Source of the DNA: an uncultured Gammaproteobacteria bacterium
GTDB lineage: Bacteria > Pseudomonadota > Gammaproteobacteria > Steroidobacterales > XN24
Length of the DNA: 54,430 bases
NCBI GenBank assembly: GCA_937924335.1
Contig: CALDWW010000075.1
Location: 1-54,430, forward strand
Direction of reading: 5' to 3'
Shown: positions 9,189 to 20,681 of the stretch, in pieces
Numbering within the stretch: position 1 is the stretch's first letter
Layout: each line of letters opens with the position of its first letter
Notes under the pieces: generated by a model
What the model was told of the DNA's origin: nothing
The model's input: the letters and a program-made list of their open reading frames with translations, nothing else
Databases searched by the model: none
Translations under genes and position numbers: made by a program

Positions 9189-9902
9189 CTAGTACTCCTC
9201 GAGAAGCCAGGGGAATGACACCTCGGCTTCCTCCCGCCCTCTGCCTTTGGGTCTGATCCGCACATCCACCCTCTCTGCCAGGAACAGGTCAGGCAGCATG
9301 ATGTCCTGCTCCAGTACCTGGAAGTAACGAAATTCGTAGGGCAGGCCCCCGGTGGAGTCGCTCACGTCCTCCAGCGCCAGGATCCTGGCTCCTTCCGGCC
9401 CCTCACCCGCCACCGCGACCGACAATGAGCCGGACACCTGCCGGTCGTTGCGACCGGCCTGGACCAGGATCAGACGCATTTGGTAGGCCCGATGACCATC
9501 CATCGGCTCTATCTGCACAGTCTGCACCTGCAGACCCGCCTGACCTTCGGCCGGCGTCATGATGCCGCGATAGAAGGCAAGTTCTTCGTTGAGCTCCGCG
9601 ATCTGAGACTGCAGGTCGTCCAGCTCACGAGCCACACGCCGGTATGCCTCCCGGTCCACTCCGTCAGCCGCACGCATCAGCGCGAGCGCCCTTCGCAGTT
9701 CCTCATTTTCAGACTGCAGCGTCAGGATTTGCTCGGCAAGAGATTGGCGCGCCTGGCCAGCCTGCAACATGTTGAAGCCGCCGGCACGGCGACCCCACTC
9801 GAAGATACCCCAGATAGAAAGCATTCCCAGACCGACCGCTGCCAGCAGGGCGATCCGCATCTTCGGTGGAGGACGAGTCTTGACGACCAGGGGTGTCTTC
9901 AT
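9189..9902 (-). CDS. DUF6776 family membrane-anchored coiled-coil protein
   Basis: This 237-residue protein of unknown function has a basic N-terminus, one membrane helix (about residues 16-34), a long coiled coil (about 50-115, rich in Leu, Gln and Glu) and a C-terminal beta-rich domain that should be periplasmic. The architecture matches DUF6776 proteins found beside bactofilin genes in gammaproteobacteria. A role in linking the bactofilin polymer to the membrane is an inference from position and topology only. Confidence 0.7.
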   Translation of the reverse strand: MKTPLVVKTRPPPKMRIALLAAVGLGMLSIWGIFEWGRRAGGFNMLQAGQARQSLAEQILTLQSENEELRRALALMRAADGVDREAYRRVARELDDLQSQIAELNEELAFYRGIMTPAEGQAGLQVQTVQIEPMDGHRAYQMRLILVQAGRNDRQVSGSLSVAVAGEGPEGARILALEDVSDSTGGLPYEFRYFQVLEQDIMLPDLFLAERVDVRIRPKGRGREEAEVSFPWLLEEY

Positions 9903-9938
9903 CTTGTGTCAGGCGTCCAGCTGACGTGCCGTGAGAGT

Positions 9939-10472
9939 TCAGTCTGCCGACTTGCTGCGTCGTCTCGGAGCGGGGCACGGCGGTGGGCCGTCGGGAAAGG
10001 CGAGTTGCCCGAGTTCCTCGAGCGCCTTGCGATATACCCGTCGTTTGAAATAGATGACCTCCCGAACGGGGTGCCAGTAGTCGACCCATCGCCAGCGATC
10101 AAACTCCGGATGACTGGTAGTGTCGAAGCGCACCCTCGACTCCGCGGACAATAGACGCAGCATGAACCAACGCTGCTTCTGACCGACGCATAGCGGCGAG
10201 CTATGACGTCGCACATAGCGTCGGGGCAGGCGATAACGCAGCCAGCCCCTGGTGCTACCCACTATCTCGACGTCGTCGGATTCCAGACCAATCTCCTCTT
10301 TCAACTCCCGGAACATGGCAGCTGTGGCAGACTCACCCGGACTGATTCCGCCCTGCGGGAACTGCCAACCGTCACGCCCGGCCCGGCCGGCCCAGAACAC
10401 TCTGGCGCTGCCGTTGGTCAGTATTATTCCGACGTTTGCCCGATAGCCTTCCTCGTCTATGAAATCTGCCAT
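9939..10472 (-). CDS. rppH: RNA pyrophosphohydrolase
   Basis: The 177-residue Nudix hydrolase has a complete Nudix box at residues 41-63 (GGISPGES...RELKEEIGL). The start [18 protein letters not shown] and the GWQFPQGG motif are characteristic of RppH, which removes pyrophosphate from mRNA 5' ends and starts RNase E decay. The ATG has an AAGGA site upstream. It is the first gene of a minus-strand series with DUF6776 and bactofilin and is divergent from the permease gene. Confidence 0.95.
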   Translation of the reverse strand: MADFIDEEGYRANVGIILTNGSARVFWAGRAGRDGWQFPQGGISPGESATAAMFRELKEEIGLESDDVEIVGSTRGWLRYRLPRRYVRRHSSPLCVGQKQRWFMLRLLSAESRVRFDTTSHPEFDRWRWVDYWHPVREVIYFKRRVYRKALEELGQLAFPDGPPPCPAPRRRSKSAD

Positions 10473-10612
10473 TCGGCGTTAATCCTTCCCGTTGGTTTCA
10501 TTCTTTCACAAACGCCGGGAAGCCGACAACAGCACCTCGGGGCGGCGGCGTGATAACTTCTTCTTCACCGCGGCCAGTCTCTGGCGACACAGGTCAAACG
10601 AAGGAACGAAAG

Positions 10613-11599
10613 TTGCGAAAACAGCATGTAGCGCTGACCTTGATTGGGCTCATCGCGGTTGCCGCGGGCGCCATCACATTCGCGCTCGCCGTCGGCAGCG
10701 TCGATCTCAGCGTCGCCGAAGTTTGGGCCGGACTCACCAGTAATGAAGACGACTTGCCCAGGACACTGGTCGCAGAACTGAGGTTGCCGCGGGCGCTGTC
10801 GGCGTTCGCCGTCGGTGGCCTGCTGGCCGTCGCTGGCGCACTCATGCAGGTCTTGCTGCGCAACCCGCTGGCCGATCCTTATGTGCTGGGAGTTTCCGGG
10901 GGTGCTGCGGTATGTGCCCTGATGGCGCTGATGATGGGGCTCGGCGGCCTGTTTGTGGACGTCGCGGCGTTCGTGGGCGCCCTGGGTGCAACGCTGATGG
11001 TCTTCATGGTTTCTGCCAGCGGCCCGGCCGGGTGGACCCCGCTGCGCCTGCTATTGACTGGCGTGGTACTCGCGGCGGGTTTCGCGGCTTTGATAAGCCT
11101 GATGCTGGCGCTGGGACCGGATTCCAGTCTCAGGGGGATGTTGTTCTGGCTGATGGGGGATCTCTCGTTCGCGGAGAACCCGGAGGGGCCATTGCTGCTC
11201 CTCTTCGTCACAACGATCGCAGGCGTCCTTGCGGCGAGGCACCTGAATATCATCTCGAGGGGGGATCTGCAGGCGCTTTCGCTGGGAGTCTCGGTCAAGC
11301 CATTGAGAGTGGGCGTCTATCTATCGAGTTCGCTTCTGACAGCGGTTGCGGTGACGACGGCCGGCAGCATTGGATTCGTCGGCCTGGTCATCCCGCACCT
11401 GGTACGGACATTCACCGGCTCGGATCACCGCATCCTCCTGCCCGCCGCGGCACTTGCCGGTGGCAGCCTGCTGGTGATCGCGGACACCCTGGCACGAAGC
11501 CTGTTTGCCCCTCGCCAGCTGCCGGTCGGGGCCCTCACGGCGATCATCGGAGTGCCTCTGTTTCTCATCCTGATTCGCAGACAACGTCTGCCCGGCTGA
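10613..11599 (+). CDS. btuC: FecCD-family ABC permease, probable cobalamin permease BtuC
   Basis: About 328 residues with nine or ten membrane helices and the FecCD signatures LRLPR, NPLADPYVLGVSGGA and GSIGFVGLVIPHLVR. Such permeases import siderophores, haem or vitamin B12. I assign it to cobalamin because BtuB, BtuF, BtuD-like and adenosyltransferase genes are in this window and no other FecCD partner is. The TTG at 10613 is my start because GAAGGA lies about eight bases upstream; a GTG at 10550 gives 21 more residues but no ribosome site. It stands alone between rppH and a diguanylate cyclase. Confidence 0.8.
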   Translation: MRKQHVALTLIGLIAVAAGAITFALAVGSVDLSVAEVWAGLTSNEDDLPRTLVAELRLPRALSAFAVGGLLAVAGALMQVLLRNPLADPYVLGVSGGAAVCALMALMMGLGGLFVDVAAFVGALGATLMVFMVSASGPAGWTPLRLLLTGVVLAAGFAALISLMLALGPDSSLRGMLFWLMGDLSFAENPEGPLLLLFVTTIAGVLAARHLNIISRGDLQALSLGVSVKPLRVGVYLSSSLLTAVAVTTAGSIGFVGLVIPHLVRTFTGSDHRILLPAAALAGGSLLVIADTLARSLFAPRQLPVGALTAIIGVPLFLILIRRQRLPG

Positions 11600-11635
11600 A
11601 CAGGCAATCCGGTCGCCGGAAACCTCGCCTCGCCG

Positions 11636-12736
11636 TCAGGCTCCTTCCCAGCTGACCGAGTCACGCCCGCTGTTCTTGGCTCGATACATCTGGACATCCG
11701 CCTCGGCTATCAGCTGCTCACCCAGGCTCTTCAGGTCGGTCTTGCCGGCAGGCGGCGTCACGGATGAAATACCGATCGAGACAGTCGCGACTATCTGTGT
11801 GTCTCCGTCCACGGCGATCGGGGCCCTGGAAACCGCCTGGCGTATGCGATCGGCCAGACCAACCGCATCGCGCGCGTGGGTATCCGGCAACAGCAATGCG
11901 AACTCTTCCCCACCGTAACGGGCAGCCACGTCGCTGGCCCTGACTTCGCCTTCGACGCGATCGGCAATCTCCCGCAGGACCTCATCGCCCGCCAGGTGCC
12001 CGTGGGTATCATTGACTCGCTTGAAGTGGTCCACATCTATCAACAGGCAGGCAAGAGGGGTCTCCATCCGTTGTGCTCGCGCCAGCTCCTCGGCCAGCCG
12101 ACTCTGCAGGTAGCGCCGGTTGTTCCAGCCAGTCAGGACGTCCGTGATCCCGCTGCGGAACAGACGCGCACGGTTTATCGCATTCTCCAGGCAGACCGCG
12201 GTGACGTTGGCCAGATGATCCAGGAAATCCGTGCCGTGGTGACGGGTGAATCGGCGATCATCGGCGCTACCCATATTCAGACTGCCCAGCAGGCGATCCT
12301 TGCGACGCAAGGGCAACATCGCCAGAGAGGCCAGCTCGTTATTTGCGGGAAACAGCAGACGATGATCGGCGCCGATATAGGGGCCGAGCCACGAACGATA
12401 GAGTGTCGCAAACTGGGGCGCCATTCCGACCAGGCTATCCACGAACTGCACCTCTGGCCGCCCCACGGGGTCGAATTTCTCGCCCATGGCCAGGTGACGG
12501 ATCTCGTTGTCCGGGTCCAGCAACACCAGCGTCACCGCCTCGAGCCCGTGTGATAGTCGCAAGCCATCCACGATCTCGTCGAACAGGGCTACGATGGAAC
12601 CAGCCTGCAGCAGGTTTATTTCCCTTGCCTGCGCCCGCCTTAGAATAGTTTCGTTGTGTTCCGCTTCTCTGCGCAGTACGGCCAGCTGCTCGCGCAGACG
12701 ACGCGCCGCGTCCGTCTCATCACGATTGGACGTCAT
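11636..12736 (-). CDS. Diguanylate cyclase with DUF484/GAF-like sensor domain
   Basis: The 366-residue protein has a short N-terminal coiled coil, a DUF484/GAF-like domain (about residues 40-195) and a C-terminal GGDEF domain. The active-site motif is GGEEF (residues 275-279), which is competent for c-di-GMP synthesis, and an inhibitory I-site RASD (266-269) sits at the canonical five-residue distance. No membrane segment is visible, so the sensor is cytoplasmic and its ligand unknown. c-di-GMP control would fit the pilus genes in this window, but no direct link is shown. Confidence 0.92.
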   Translation of the reverse strand: MTSNRDETDAARRLREQLAVLRREAEHNETILRRAQAREINLLQAGSIVALFDEIVDGLRLSHGLEAVTLVLLDPDNEIRHLAMGEKFDPVGRPEVQFVDSLVGMAPQFATLYRSWLGPYIGADHRLLFPANNELASLAMLPLRRKDRLLGSLNMGSADDRRFTRHHGTDFLDHLANVTAVCLENAINRARLFRSGITDVLTGWNNRRYLQSRLAEELARAQRMETPLACLLIDVDHFKRVNDTHGHLAGDEVLREIADRVEGEVRASDVAARYGGEEFALLLPDTHARDAVGLADRIRQAVSRAPIAVDGDTQIVATVSIGISSVTPPAGKTDLKSLGEQLIAEADVQMYRAKNSGRDSVSWEGA

Positions 12737-12766
12737 CCCGGTTCCTTTTCAGGCGCGATTGGATTC

Positions 12767-15480
<2,714 letters not shown>

Positions 15481-15490
15481 GGTTCGGCAA

Positions 15491-16330
15491 GTGGACGCAG
15501 TAAAGATCAGCCAGGAGCACTTGTCGTTCGGCGGGCGGCTATTGTTCTGCGCACACGATTCGGAAAGCTGTGCCGGAACGATGCGTTTCTCACTGTTCCT
15601 CCCCCCGGGGCGCGGCGACTTCCCGATCCTGATCTGGCTCTCGGGCCTGACCTGTACCGAGGAGAACTTCATGGCCAAGGCCGGGGCGCAACGGATGGCC
15701 GCGAAACTGGGGCTTGCCCTTCTTGCACCTGATACCAGCCCCAGAGACACGGGCATTCCAGGCGAAGACGAGGACTGGGACCTGGGCAGCGGCGCAGGCT
15801 TCTACCTGGACGCTTCAGAGACCCCATGGCGTAGCCACTATCGGATGGAGAGCTGGATCACCTCGGAATTGCGTGACCTTGTCAGCAGTGAATTCCCGGT
15901 CGATCTGTCCCGGGCCGGAGTCAGTGGCCACTCGATGGGCGGCCACGGAGCACTGACCCTCGCCTTGCGGCACCCGGCCTTGTTCCAGTCTGTCTCTGCA
16001 TTCGCGCCAATCTGCGCGCCGACCCGGTGCCCCTGGGGGGAAAAGGCTTTCAGCGCCTACCTGGGCCATGACAGAGAAACCTGGCGCGCTCACGACGCCT
16101 GCGAACTGATCCGAAACGGTGGGACGCTGCCGGGAGTCCTCGTCGACCAGGGCCTGAATGACTCCTTCCTCGAAGAACAGCTGAGACCCGATCTTCTGCA
16201 GACCGCCTGTGCGGATCGTGGACTGGATCTGGTTTTGCGTCGACACGACGGCTACGACCACAGCTACTACTTCGTGTCCTCGTTTATCGATGATCATCTG
16301 GAGTGGCACGCCAACCGCCTCGCGGGCTGA
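15491..16330 (+). CDS. fghA: S-formylglutathione hydrolase
   Basis: The 279-residue esterase hydrolyses S-formylglutathione to formate and glutathione, completing the pathway begun by FrmA. The nucleophile is Ser148 in GHSMGGHG, with Asp and His in DQGLNDSF and GYDHSYYF. The family's WLSGLTCTEENF block is intact. The start is taken as GTG 15491, preceded by GAGG overlapping the frmA stop; an ATG at 15443 would overlap frmA by 38 bases. Confidence 0.95.
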   Translation: MDAVKISQEHLSFGGRLLFCAHDSESCAGTMRFSLFLPPGRGDFPILIWLSGLTCTEENFMAKAGAQRMAAKLGLALLAPDTSPRDTGIPGEDEDWDLGSGAGFYLDASETPWRSHYRMESWITSELRDLVSSEFPVDLSRAGVSGHSMGGHGALTLALRHPALFQSVSAFAPICAPTRCPWGEKAFSAYLGHDRETWRAHDACELIRNGGTLPGVLVDQGLNDSFLEEQLRPDLLQTACADRGLDLVLRRHDGYDHSYYFVSSFIDDHLEWHANRLAG

Positions 16331-16402
16331 CCGGGAGGCGGGAACCACCCTCTGCTATCATCCGTCTCCCTTACGGATGCCCTGACTCCCGGACCAGACC
16401 CT

Positions 16403-17926
16403 ATGGCTACAGTGGCGGTCGCCTCCAGTTCGCAATTGGCTGCCGACGCCGGTGCCGCTATTGCTGATGCCGGCGGCAACGCCGTAGATGTCGCCATAGC
16501 TGCCTGCCTGACGTCGATGACTACGGAGCCCGGTGTATGCTCGCTGGGCGCTGGCGGATACGTCACGGTCTGGGTTCCGGGGACAGGGCCCGTCACCATC
16601 GACGGCTATGCAGCCGTCCCGGGCCTGGGCTTGCCCGATTCCCGGCTCGGCGAAGCCGCCTGGGAGGTCAACCTCACCTATGGCGGCGGAGTCAGGACGA
16701 TCGTCGGCTACGGGTCTGTCGGCGTACCGGGCGGAGTCGCCGCGCTGGGTGAGGCCTCAAGGCGTTACGGCAGCCTGCCATGGAAGGAAGTGGTTGAACC
16801 CGCGATGACGATCGTGGAGACAGGCTTCCCCTTGCCATCCGCGTGCCATCACTATCTCGAGAGTTCCGCAGACCCCGTGTTCGGTTGGGAACCTCATAGT
16901 CGCGGGACTTTCATCGACGCCGAAGGCAATCTTGTGGGACGCGGCGATACGATCAGGCTACCCGGTCTGGCGACCACACTCGAGACGCTCGCCATCAAGG
17001 GGCCGGAGGAGTTCTACACCGGCGACCTGGGGCACACCATCGCCGACTACGTATCCGACCACGGCGGTTCCCTGAACCGGGCCGACATGTCGGCCTACAA
17101 ACCCATCGTGCGTCCCAGCCTGCAGGTCAGTCTGGATGACTGGCGGATCGCCACGAATCCACCACCCGCAGTAGGCGGGGCGACCCTGGCGGCCATGTTG
17201 ATGATGATGAACGATGTCCGGCATGAGGGCTGGGACCCGATCTCGGTGAAACGATTGGTCGAGGTTCAGCACGCCGTGACCAGATATCGTCATCAGCACA
17301 TCGACACCTCCGGGGAGATCACCGCGGCGGTCGAGGGCCTGTTGCAGATGGCACGCGACGGGACGCCACCGGGCGCGTCCGGATCGACCGTCCACACGTC
17401 TGCGGCCGACCGGTCTGCTATCGGTTGTTCGATCACCATGTCATCCGGTTATGGTTCAGGCGCCCTGCCTCCTGGTACCGGCATCTGGCTCAACAACTGC
17501 CTGGGGGAGATCGAGCTGCTGCCCGGTGGCATCGAGCAGGCCCAGCCCGGGCGCCGGCTGCCTTCGAACATGGCGCCTACGGTGGCGCGCACAGAGGACG
17601 GCAGGGTGCTGTCGACGGGATCGCCCGGAGCCGATCGCATCACGACCGCCATGCTGCAAGTGCTGGTGAATCATATCCACTTCGGAGCGCCTCTGGAGGA
17701 GGCTATCGCGCAGCCCAGGGCCCACGTGGAGATCAGCGCCGGGGGATATCGGGTCGCGCATGAGCCGGGGCTGCCGGTCGGAGAGGTCGATCTGCCGTGC
17801 AGGTCCTTCGACGAGCCCTCCATGTACTTCGGTGGCGTCGCTGTCGCGGAGTGGGGACCCGCAAGCGGCTTTGTTATCGCCGCAGACCCTCGACGTCAGG
17901 GAGGCACGGCGGTTGGCGGCGCGTGA
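16403..17926 (+). CDS. Gamma-glutamyltransferase-family Ntn hydrolase, divergent and without signal peptide
   Basis: The 507-residue protein has the GGT fold throughout (ADAGAAIADAGGNAVDVAIAA at the start, PRAHVEI near the end). The self-cleaving nucleophile is probably Thr329 in GSTVHTS. Several active-site motifs differ from typical GGT: the DFRE(T/R)AP block with the carboxylate-binding Arg reads DGYAAVP, the SSM motif reads SNM, and PGGSR reads PGADR. It starts directly with the mature fold, so it should be cytoplasmic. Substrate may therefore not be glutathione, despite the frmA-fghA neighbours. It overlaps the next gene by 14 bases. Confidence 0.82.
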   Translation: MATVAVASSSQLAADAGAAIADAGGNAVDVAIAACLTSMTTEPGVCSLGAGGYVTVWVPGTGPVTIDGYAAVPGLGLPDSRLGEAAWEVNLTYGGGVRTIVGYGSVGVPGGVAALGEASRRYGSLPWKEVVEPAMTIVETGFPLPSACHHYLESSADPVFGWEPHSRGTFIDAEGNLVGRGDTIRLPGLATTLETLAIKGPEEFYTGDLGHTIADYVSDHGGSLNRADMSAYKPIVRPSLQVSLDDWRIATNPPPAVGGATLAAMLMMMNDVRHEGWDPISVKRLVEVQHAVTRYRHQHIDTSGEITAAVEGLLQMARDGTPPGASGSTVHTSAADRSAIGCSITMSSGYGSGALPPGTGIWLNNCLGEIELLPGGIEQAQPGRRLPSNMAPTVARTEDGRVLSTGSPGADRITTAMLQVLVNHIHFGAPLEEAIAQPRAHVEISAGGYRVAHEPGLPVGEVDLPCRSFDEPSMYFGGVAVAEWGPASGFVIAADPRRQGGTAVGGA

Positions 17927-19001
17927 CGGCTCGGTACGGGGACCATCACGCAGGGCGGTCGGCTTACTGGCCGTGCTGGCGCTGACATTGGCGGTTGCGG
18001 CCAGCTGTGCCAGCATGGCACCGCGGCACGAGGGACCGGTGAGCGACCACTTCGACGGCGTCCGCTTCTATCAGGTCCCGCCGGTGCAAAAGGGGCTGAA
18101 TGAGGTCTTGAAGTGGCAGTTCACCAGAGAGTCCGCCGGGCCCTGGGAACGCGACCTGACACGGATAGACACCCCTCCGCTGCCGGACCGCCTGGAGGAC
18201 GGAGCGCTGAGCGTTACCTTCGTCAACCATGCGACAGTTCTTATCCAGGTCGGTGGGCTGAATATCCTCACCGATCCGATCTGGTCCGGGCGGGCCAGCC
18301 CCGTCCAGTCACTCGGCCCACAGCGCTTCCGCGCTCCCGGGATACGTTTCCAGGATCTGCCGCCGGTGGACCTGGTGCTGGTAAGCCACAATCACTTCGA
18401 TCACATGGACGAAGACACGCTGGCTCGACTGGCGGACGATCATGACCCTCTGTTCGTGGTCCCGCTGGCCAATTGCCGGTACCTGGAGCGTTTCGGAGTG
18501 GAGCGGTGCCGGGAACTGGACTGGTGGGAGGTGATGGAGACGGCCAAAGGTGTGCGTGTCCATGGTGTCCCGGCCCGACATTGGGCCCGCCGCAGCCTCG
18601 CGGATACCAACCGGAGTCTCTGGAGCGGCTTCGTGATCCGGTCAGATCAGCATCGGATCTACTTCGCAGGCGATACCGGCATGGGCGACCATTTCGAGGA
18701 GATCCGTGAACGGCTCGGGCCCCCGGACCTCGCCATCCTGCCGATCGGCGCATACCTCCCACGGTGGTTCATGAGCGCCCAGCATATCGATCCTGGTGAG
18801 GCCGTCATGGCCCACCGGATACTCGGTGCAAAAAAGAGCATGGCGATCCATTTCGGGACCTTCCGGCTCGCAGACGACGGCCAGGAACAACCGGTCCTCG
18901 ACCTGGCTGAGGCGATGGATGCCGACGGTCTGGACCGGAGTTCGTTCTGGGTGCCTGAGAACGGTGATACTCGCCGCTGGGATGCGCGGAGCCAAGGATG
19001 A
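17913..19001 (+). CDS. Metallo-beta-lactamase-fold hydrolase (NAPE-PLD/RomA-like), probable lipoprotein
   Basis: About 362 residues. The zinc site SHNHFDHMD, the later HW(A)RRSLADTNRSLWSGF motif and FAGDTGMGDHF are as in the NAPE-PLD/RomA-like branch of the fold, whose bacterial members may cleave phospholipid-type esters. Starting from TTG 17913 (GGGAGG upstream) gives a basic N-terminus, a hydrophobic stretch and AASC, a plausible though imperfect lipobox. The gene begins inside the GGT-like gene and its end overlaps pdxH by four bases. Substrate unknown. Confidence 0.8.
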   Translation: MAARDGSVRGPSRRAVGLLAVLALTLAVAASCASMAPRHEGPVSDHFDGVRFYQVPPVQKGLNEVLKWQFTRESAGPWERDLTRIDTPPLPDRLEDGALSVTFVNHATVLIQVGGLNILTDPIWSGRASPVQSLGPQRFRAPGIRFQDLPPVDLVLVSHNHFDHMDEDTLARLADDHDPLFVVPLANCRYLERFGVERCRELDWWEVMETAKGVRVHGVPARHWARRSLADTNRSLWSGFVIRSDQHRIYFAGDTGMGDHFEEIRERLGPPDLAILPIGAYLPRWFMSAQHIDPGEAVMAHRILGAKKSMAIHFGTFRLADDGQEQPVLDLAEAMDADGLDRSSFWVPENGDTRRWDARSQG

Positions 19002-19690
19002 GCAGTCTCCACGAAGAAGTGCTGCCGGAGAGCTTGCCTTCGAACCCGATGCAGACAGCAGACGAATGGTTCCGTCTGGCGAACCGGGAGCGACTGCAAC
19101 CCAATCCGGATGCGATGGTGATCGCTACTGCCGGGACCGACGGGCGGCCGAGTGCGCGGGTCGTCCTGTGCAAGAAATTCGTCCCTCACCCGGGTTTTAT
19201 CGTGTTCTTCACCAATTACGCATCCCGTAAAGCCACCGAGATGGAAAACCGGCCGGAGGTGGCGGCGGTCTTCCATTGGGACTTGCTCCGTCGGCAGATG
19301 CGGATCGAAGGGCATGTCGTGCGCTCTCCCGCGGATGAAAGCGACGAATATTTCGCCAGCCGATCCTGGCAAAGCCGCGTCGGTGCCTGGGCCAGTCGCC
19401 AGAGCCGGAGGGTGGCGGACCGGCCTGCACTGTTGCGGCAGGTCGCCGAGACGGCCCAGCGTTTCGGGGTCGATTTCCGCGACGGCCGCTTCGTCGACGT
19501 CGATACGCCGCCCGTGGTCGATCGCCCGCCCTTCTGGGGTGGGTATCGGCTCTGGGTCTCGCGGCTCGAACTGTGGGTAGAGGGAGAGGGCCGCGTGCAT
19601 GACAGGGCTCTGTGGGAGCGCCAGCTGACCCGTGATCCGGATGGCGAAGTTGTCACCGGGCCATGGACCGCCACGCGCCTGCAACCCTGA
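18998..19690 (+). CDS. pdxH: Pyridoxine/pyridoxamine 5'-phosphate oxidase
   Basis: The 230-residue FMN enzyme oxidises PNP or PMP to pyridoxal 5'-phosphate. FMN-binding blocks (ARVVLCKKF, FFTNYASRKA) and the C-terminal substrate motif with Arg and His (GRVHDRALWER) are conserved, as is FWGGYRLW. It overlaps the lipoprotein gene by four bases (ATGA). In this window PLP-dependent BioA and the PLP carrier YggS are potential clients. Confidence 0.95.
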   Translation: MSSLHEEVLPESLPSNPMQTADEWFRLANRERLQPNPDAMVIATAGTDGRPSARVVLCKKFVPHPGFIVFFTNYASRKATEMENRPEVAAVFHWDLLRRQMRIEGHVVRSPADESDEYFASRSWQSRVGAWASRQSRRVADRPALLRQVAETAQRFGVDFRDGRFVDVDTPPVVDRPPFWGGYRLWVSRLELWVEGEGRVHDRALWERQLTRDPDGEVVTGPWTATRLQP

Positions 19691-19695
19691 TAGTC

Positions 19696-19887
19696 TTGAC
19701 GGAACCCATCACAGAGCATCGCTTTACCTGCCCCTTCTGCTGGGAGCAGAACGAGACGATGGTCGAATGGCAAGAGTTGCCCATGGACCTGATCGAAGAC
19801 TGCCGAGTCTGCTGCCATCCGATCCAGCTGCGAATCTCGATCGATGCGTCGGATCGTATCGTCGTGGCAGCGGAGCCCGCGGCATGA
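19696..19887 (+). CDS. CPXCG-motif cysteine-rich small protein
   Basis: A small protein with two Cys pairs (CPFC and CRVC about 21 residues later) that should bind one zinc, followed by a beta-rich tail. It matches the CPXCG family of unknown function. The start is uncertain: TTG 19696 gives the usual family length of about 63 residues, whereas ATG 19663 overlaps pdxH and gives 74; neither has a clear ribosome site. Its stop overlaps the ATPase start (ATGA), so it is translationally linked to that gene. Confidence 0.75.
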   Translation: MTEPITEHRFTCPFCWEQNETMVEWQELPMDLIEDCRVCCHPIQLRISIDASDRIVVAAEPAA

Positions 19888-20681
19888 CGACCGGCGCGCG
19901 ATCCGCTGAGCAGGTTTCGCCATCCCTGGCCTGCCGCGGACTACGCGTCTCGATCGCAGGGCGGCTGCTCGTGGATCGCCTCGACCTGGATATCGGCAGT
20001 GGTTCCATGCTCGGAGTGCTTGGCCGAAACGGGTCGGGGAAGACCACGACCCTGCACACACTGGCCGGTCTGCATCCACCGTCGGCAGGACAGGTCGAGC
20101 TTTGTGGAGAATCCGTGGCTGGTCTGCCGCGCCGACGTGTCGCGCGGCGATTGGGACTTATGCTTCAGCACCAGGAGGACCCGTTCCCCTCAACGGTGCT
20201 CGAGACGGCGATGGCCGGACGGCATCCGCACATCGACATGTGGCGCTGGGAGAGCCAGGCCGACCTGGAGACGGCCAGGCAAGCGCTGGGCGAGGTCGGA
20301 TTGGGCGGCCTGGAGGACAGGATGGTGGACACCTTGTCCGGCGGAGAACGGCGCAGGCTCAGCCTGGCGACCCTGCTGGCCCAGACGCCGGACGTTTATC
20401 TGCTGGATGAGCCCACCAACCATCTCGATCCTGCCTACGAACGCAAAGTGATGGGGCGGCTGCGTCAACTGGCGGATGCGGGCCGATCGGTGGCGGCAAG
20501 CATGCATGACGTCAACCTCGCCAGCCGATTCTGTGATCGATGCCTGCTGCTGTTCGGTGATGGAAGCTGGCGGGAAGGCCCGACGGGAGAAATCCTGACC
20601 GAGGAAACGCTATCGCGACTTTACCGGATCCGCATGCATCGCATCGAGTGGCAAGACGAGAGTCTGTTCTTCACCGCCTGA
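19884..20681 (+). CDS. btuD: ABC transporter ATPase, probable cobalamin importer BtuD
   Basis: The 265-residue ATPase of the FecE/BtuD type has Walker A GRNGSGKT (residues 47-54), signature LSGGERRR, Walker B VYLLDEPTNHLDP and the H-loop SMHDVN. The ATG at 19884 overlaps the CPXCG stop; a longer frame back to 19632 is not coding. The only FecCD permease visible is the btuC-like gene 8 kb away, so I infer they form one cobalamin importer. Its 3' end overlaps the convergent PhzF gene by 11 bases. Confidence 0.82.
   Translation: MTTGARSAEQVSPSLACRGLRVSIAGRLLVDRLDLDIGSGSMLGVLGRNGSGKTTTLHTLAGLHPPSAGQVELCGESVAGLPRRRVARRLGLMLQHQEDPFPSTVLETAMAGRHPHIDMWRWESQADLETARQALGEVGLGGLEDRMVDTLSGGERRRLSLATLLAQTPDVYLLDEPTNHLDPAYERKVMGRLRQLADAGRSVAASMHDVNLASRFCDRCLLLFGDGSWREGPTGEILTEETLSRLYRIRMHRIEWQDESLFFTA

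Noticed and set aside
18659..19684. A 341-codon minus-strand frame opposite pdxH and the lipoprotein gene
   Set aside because: Covers pdxH and the end of the MBL gene in antisense; composition is Arg/Pro/His-rich as expected for a shadow.
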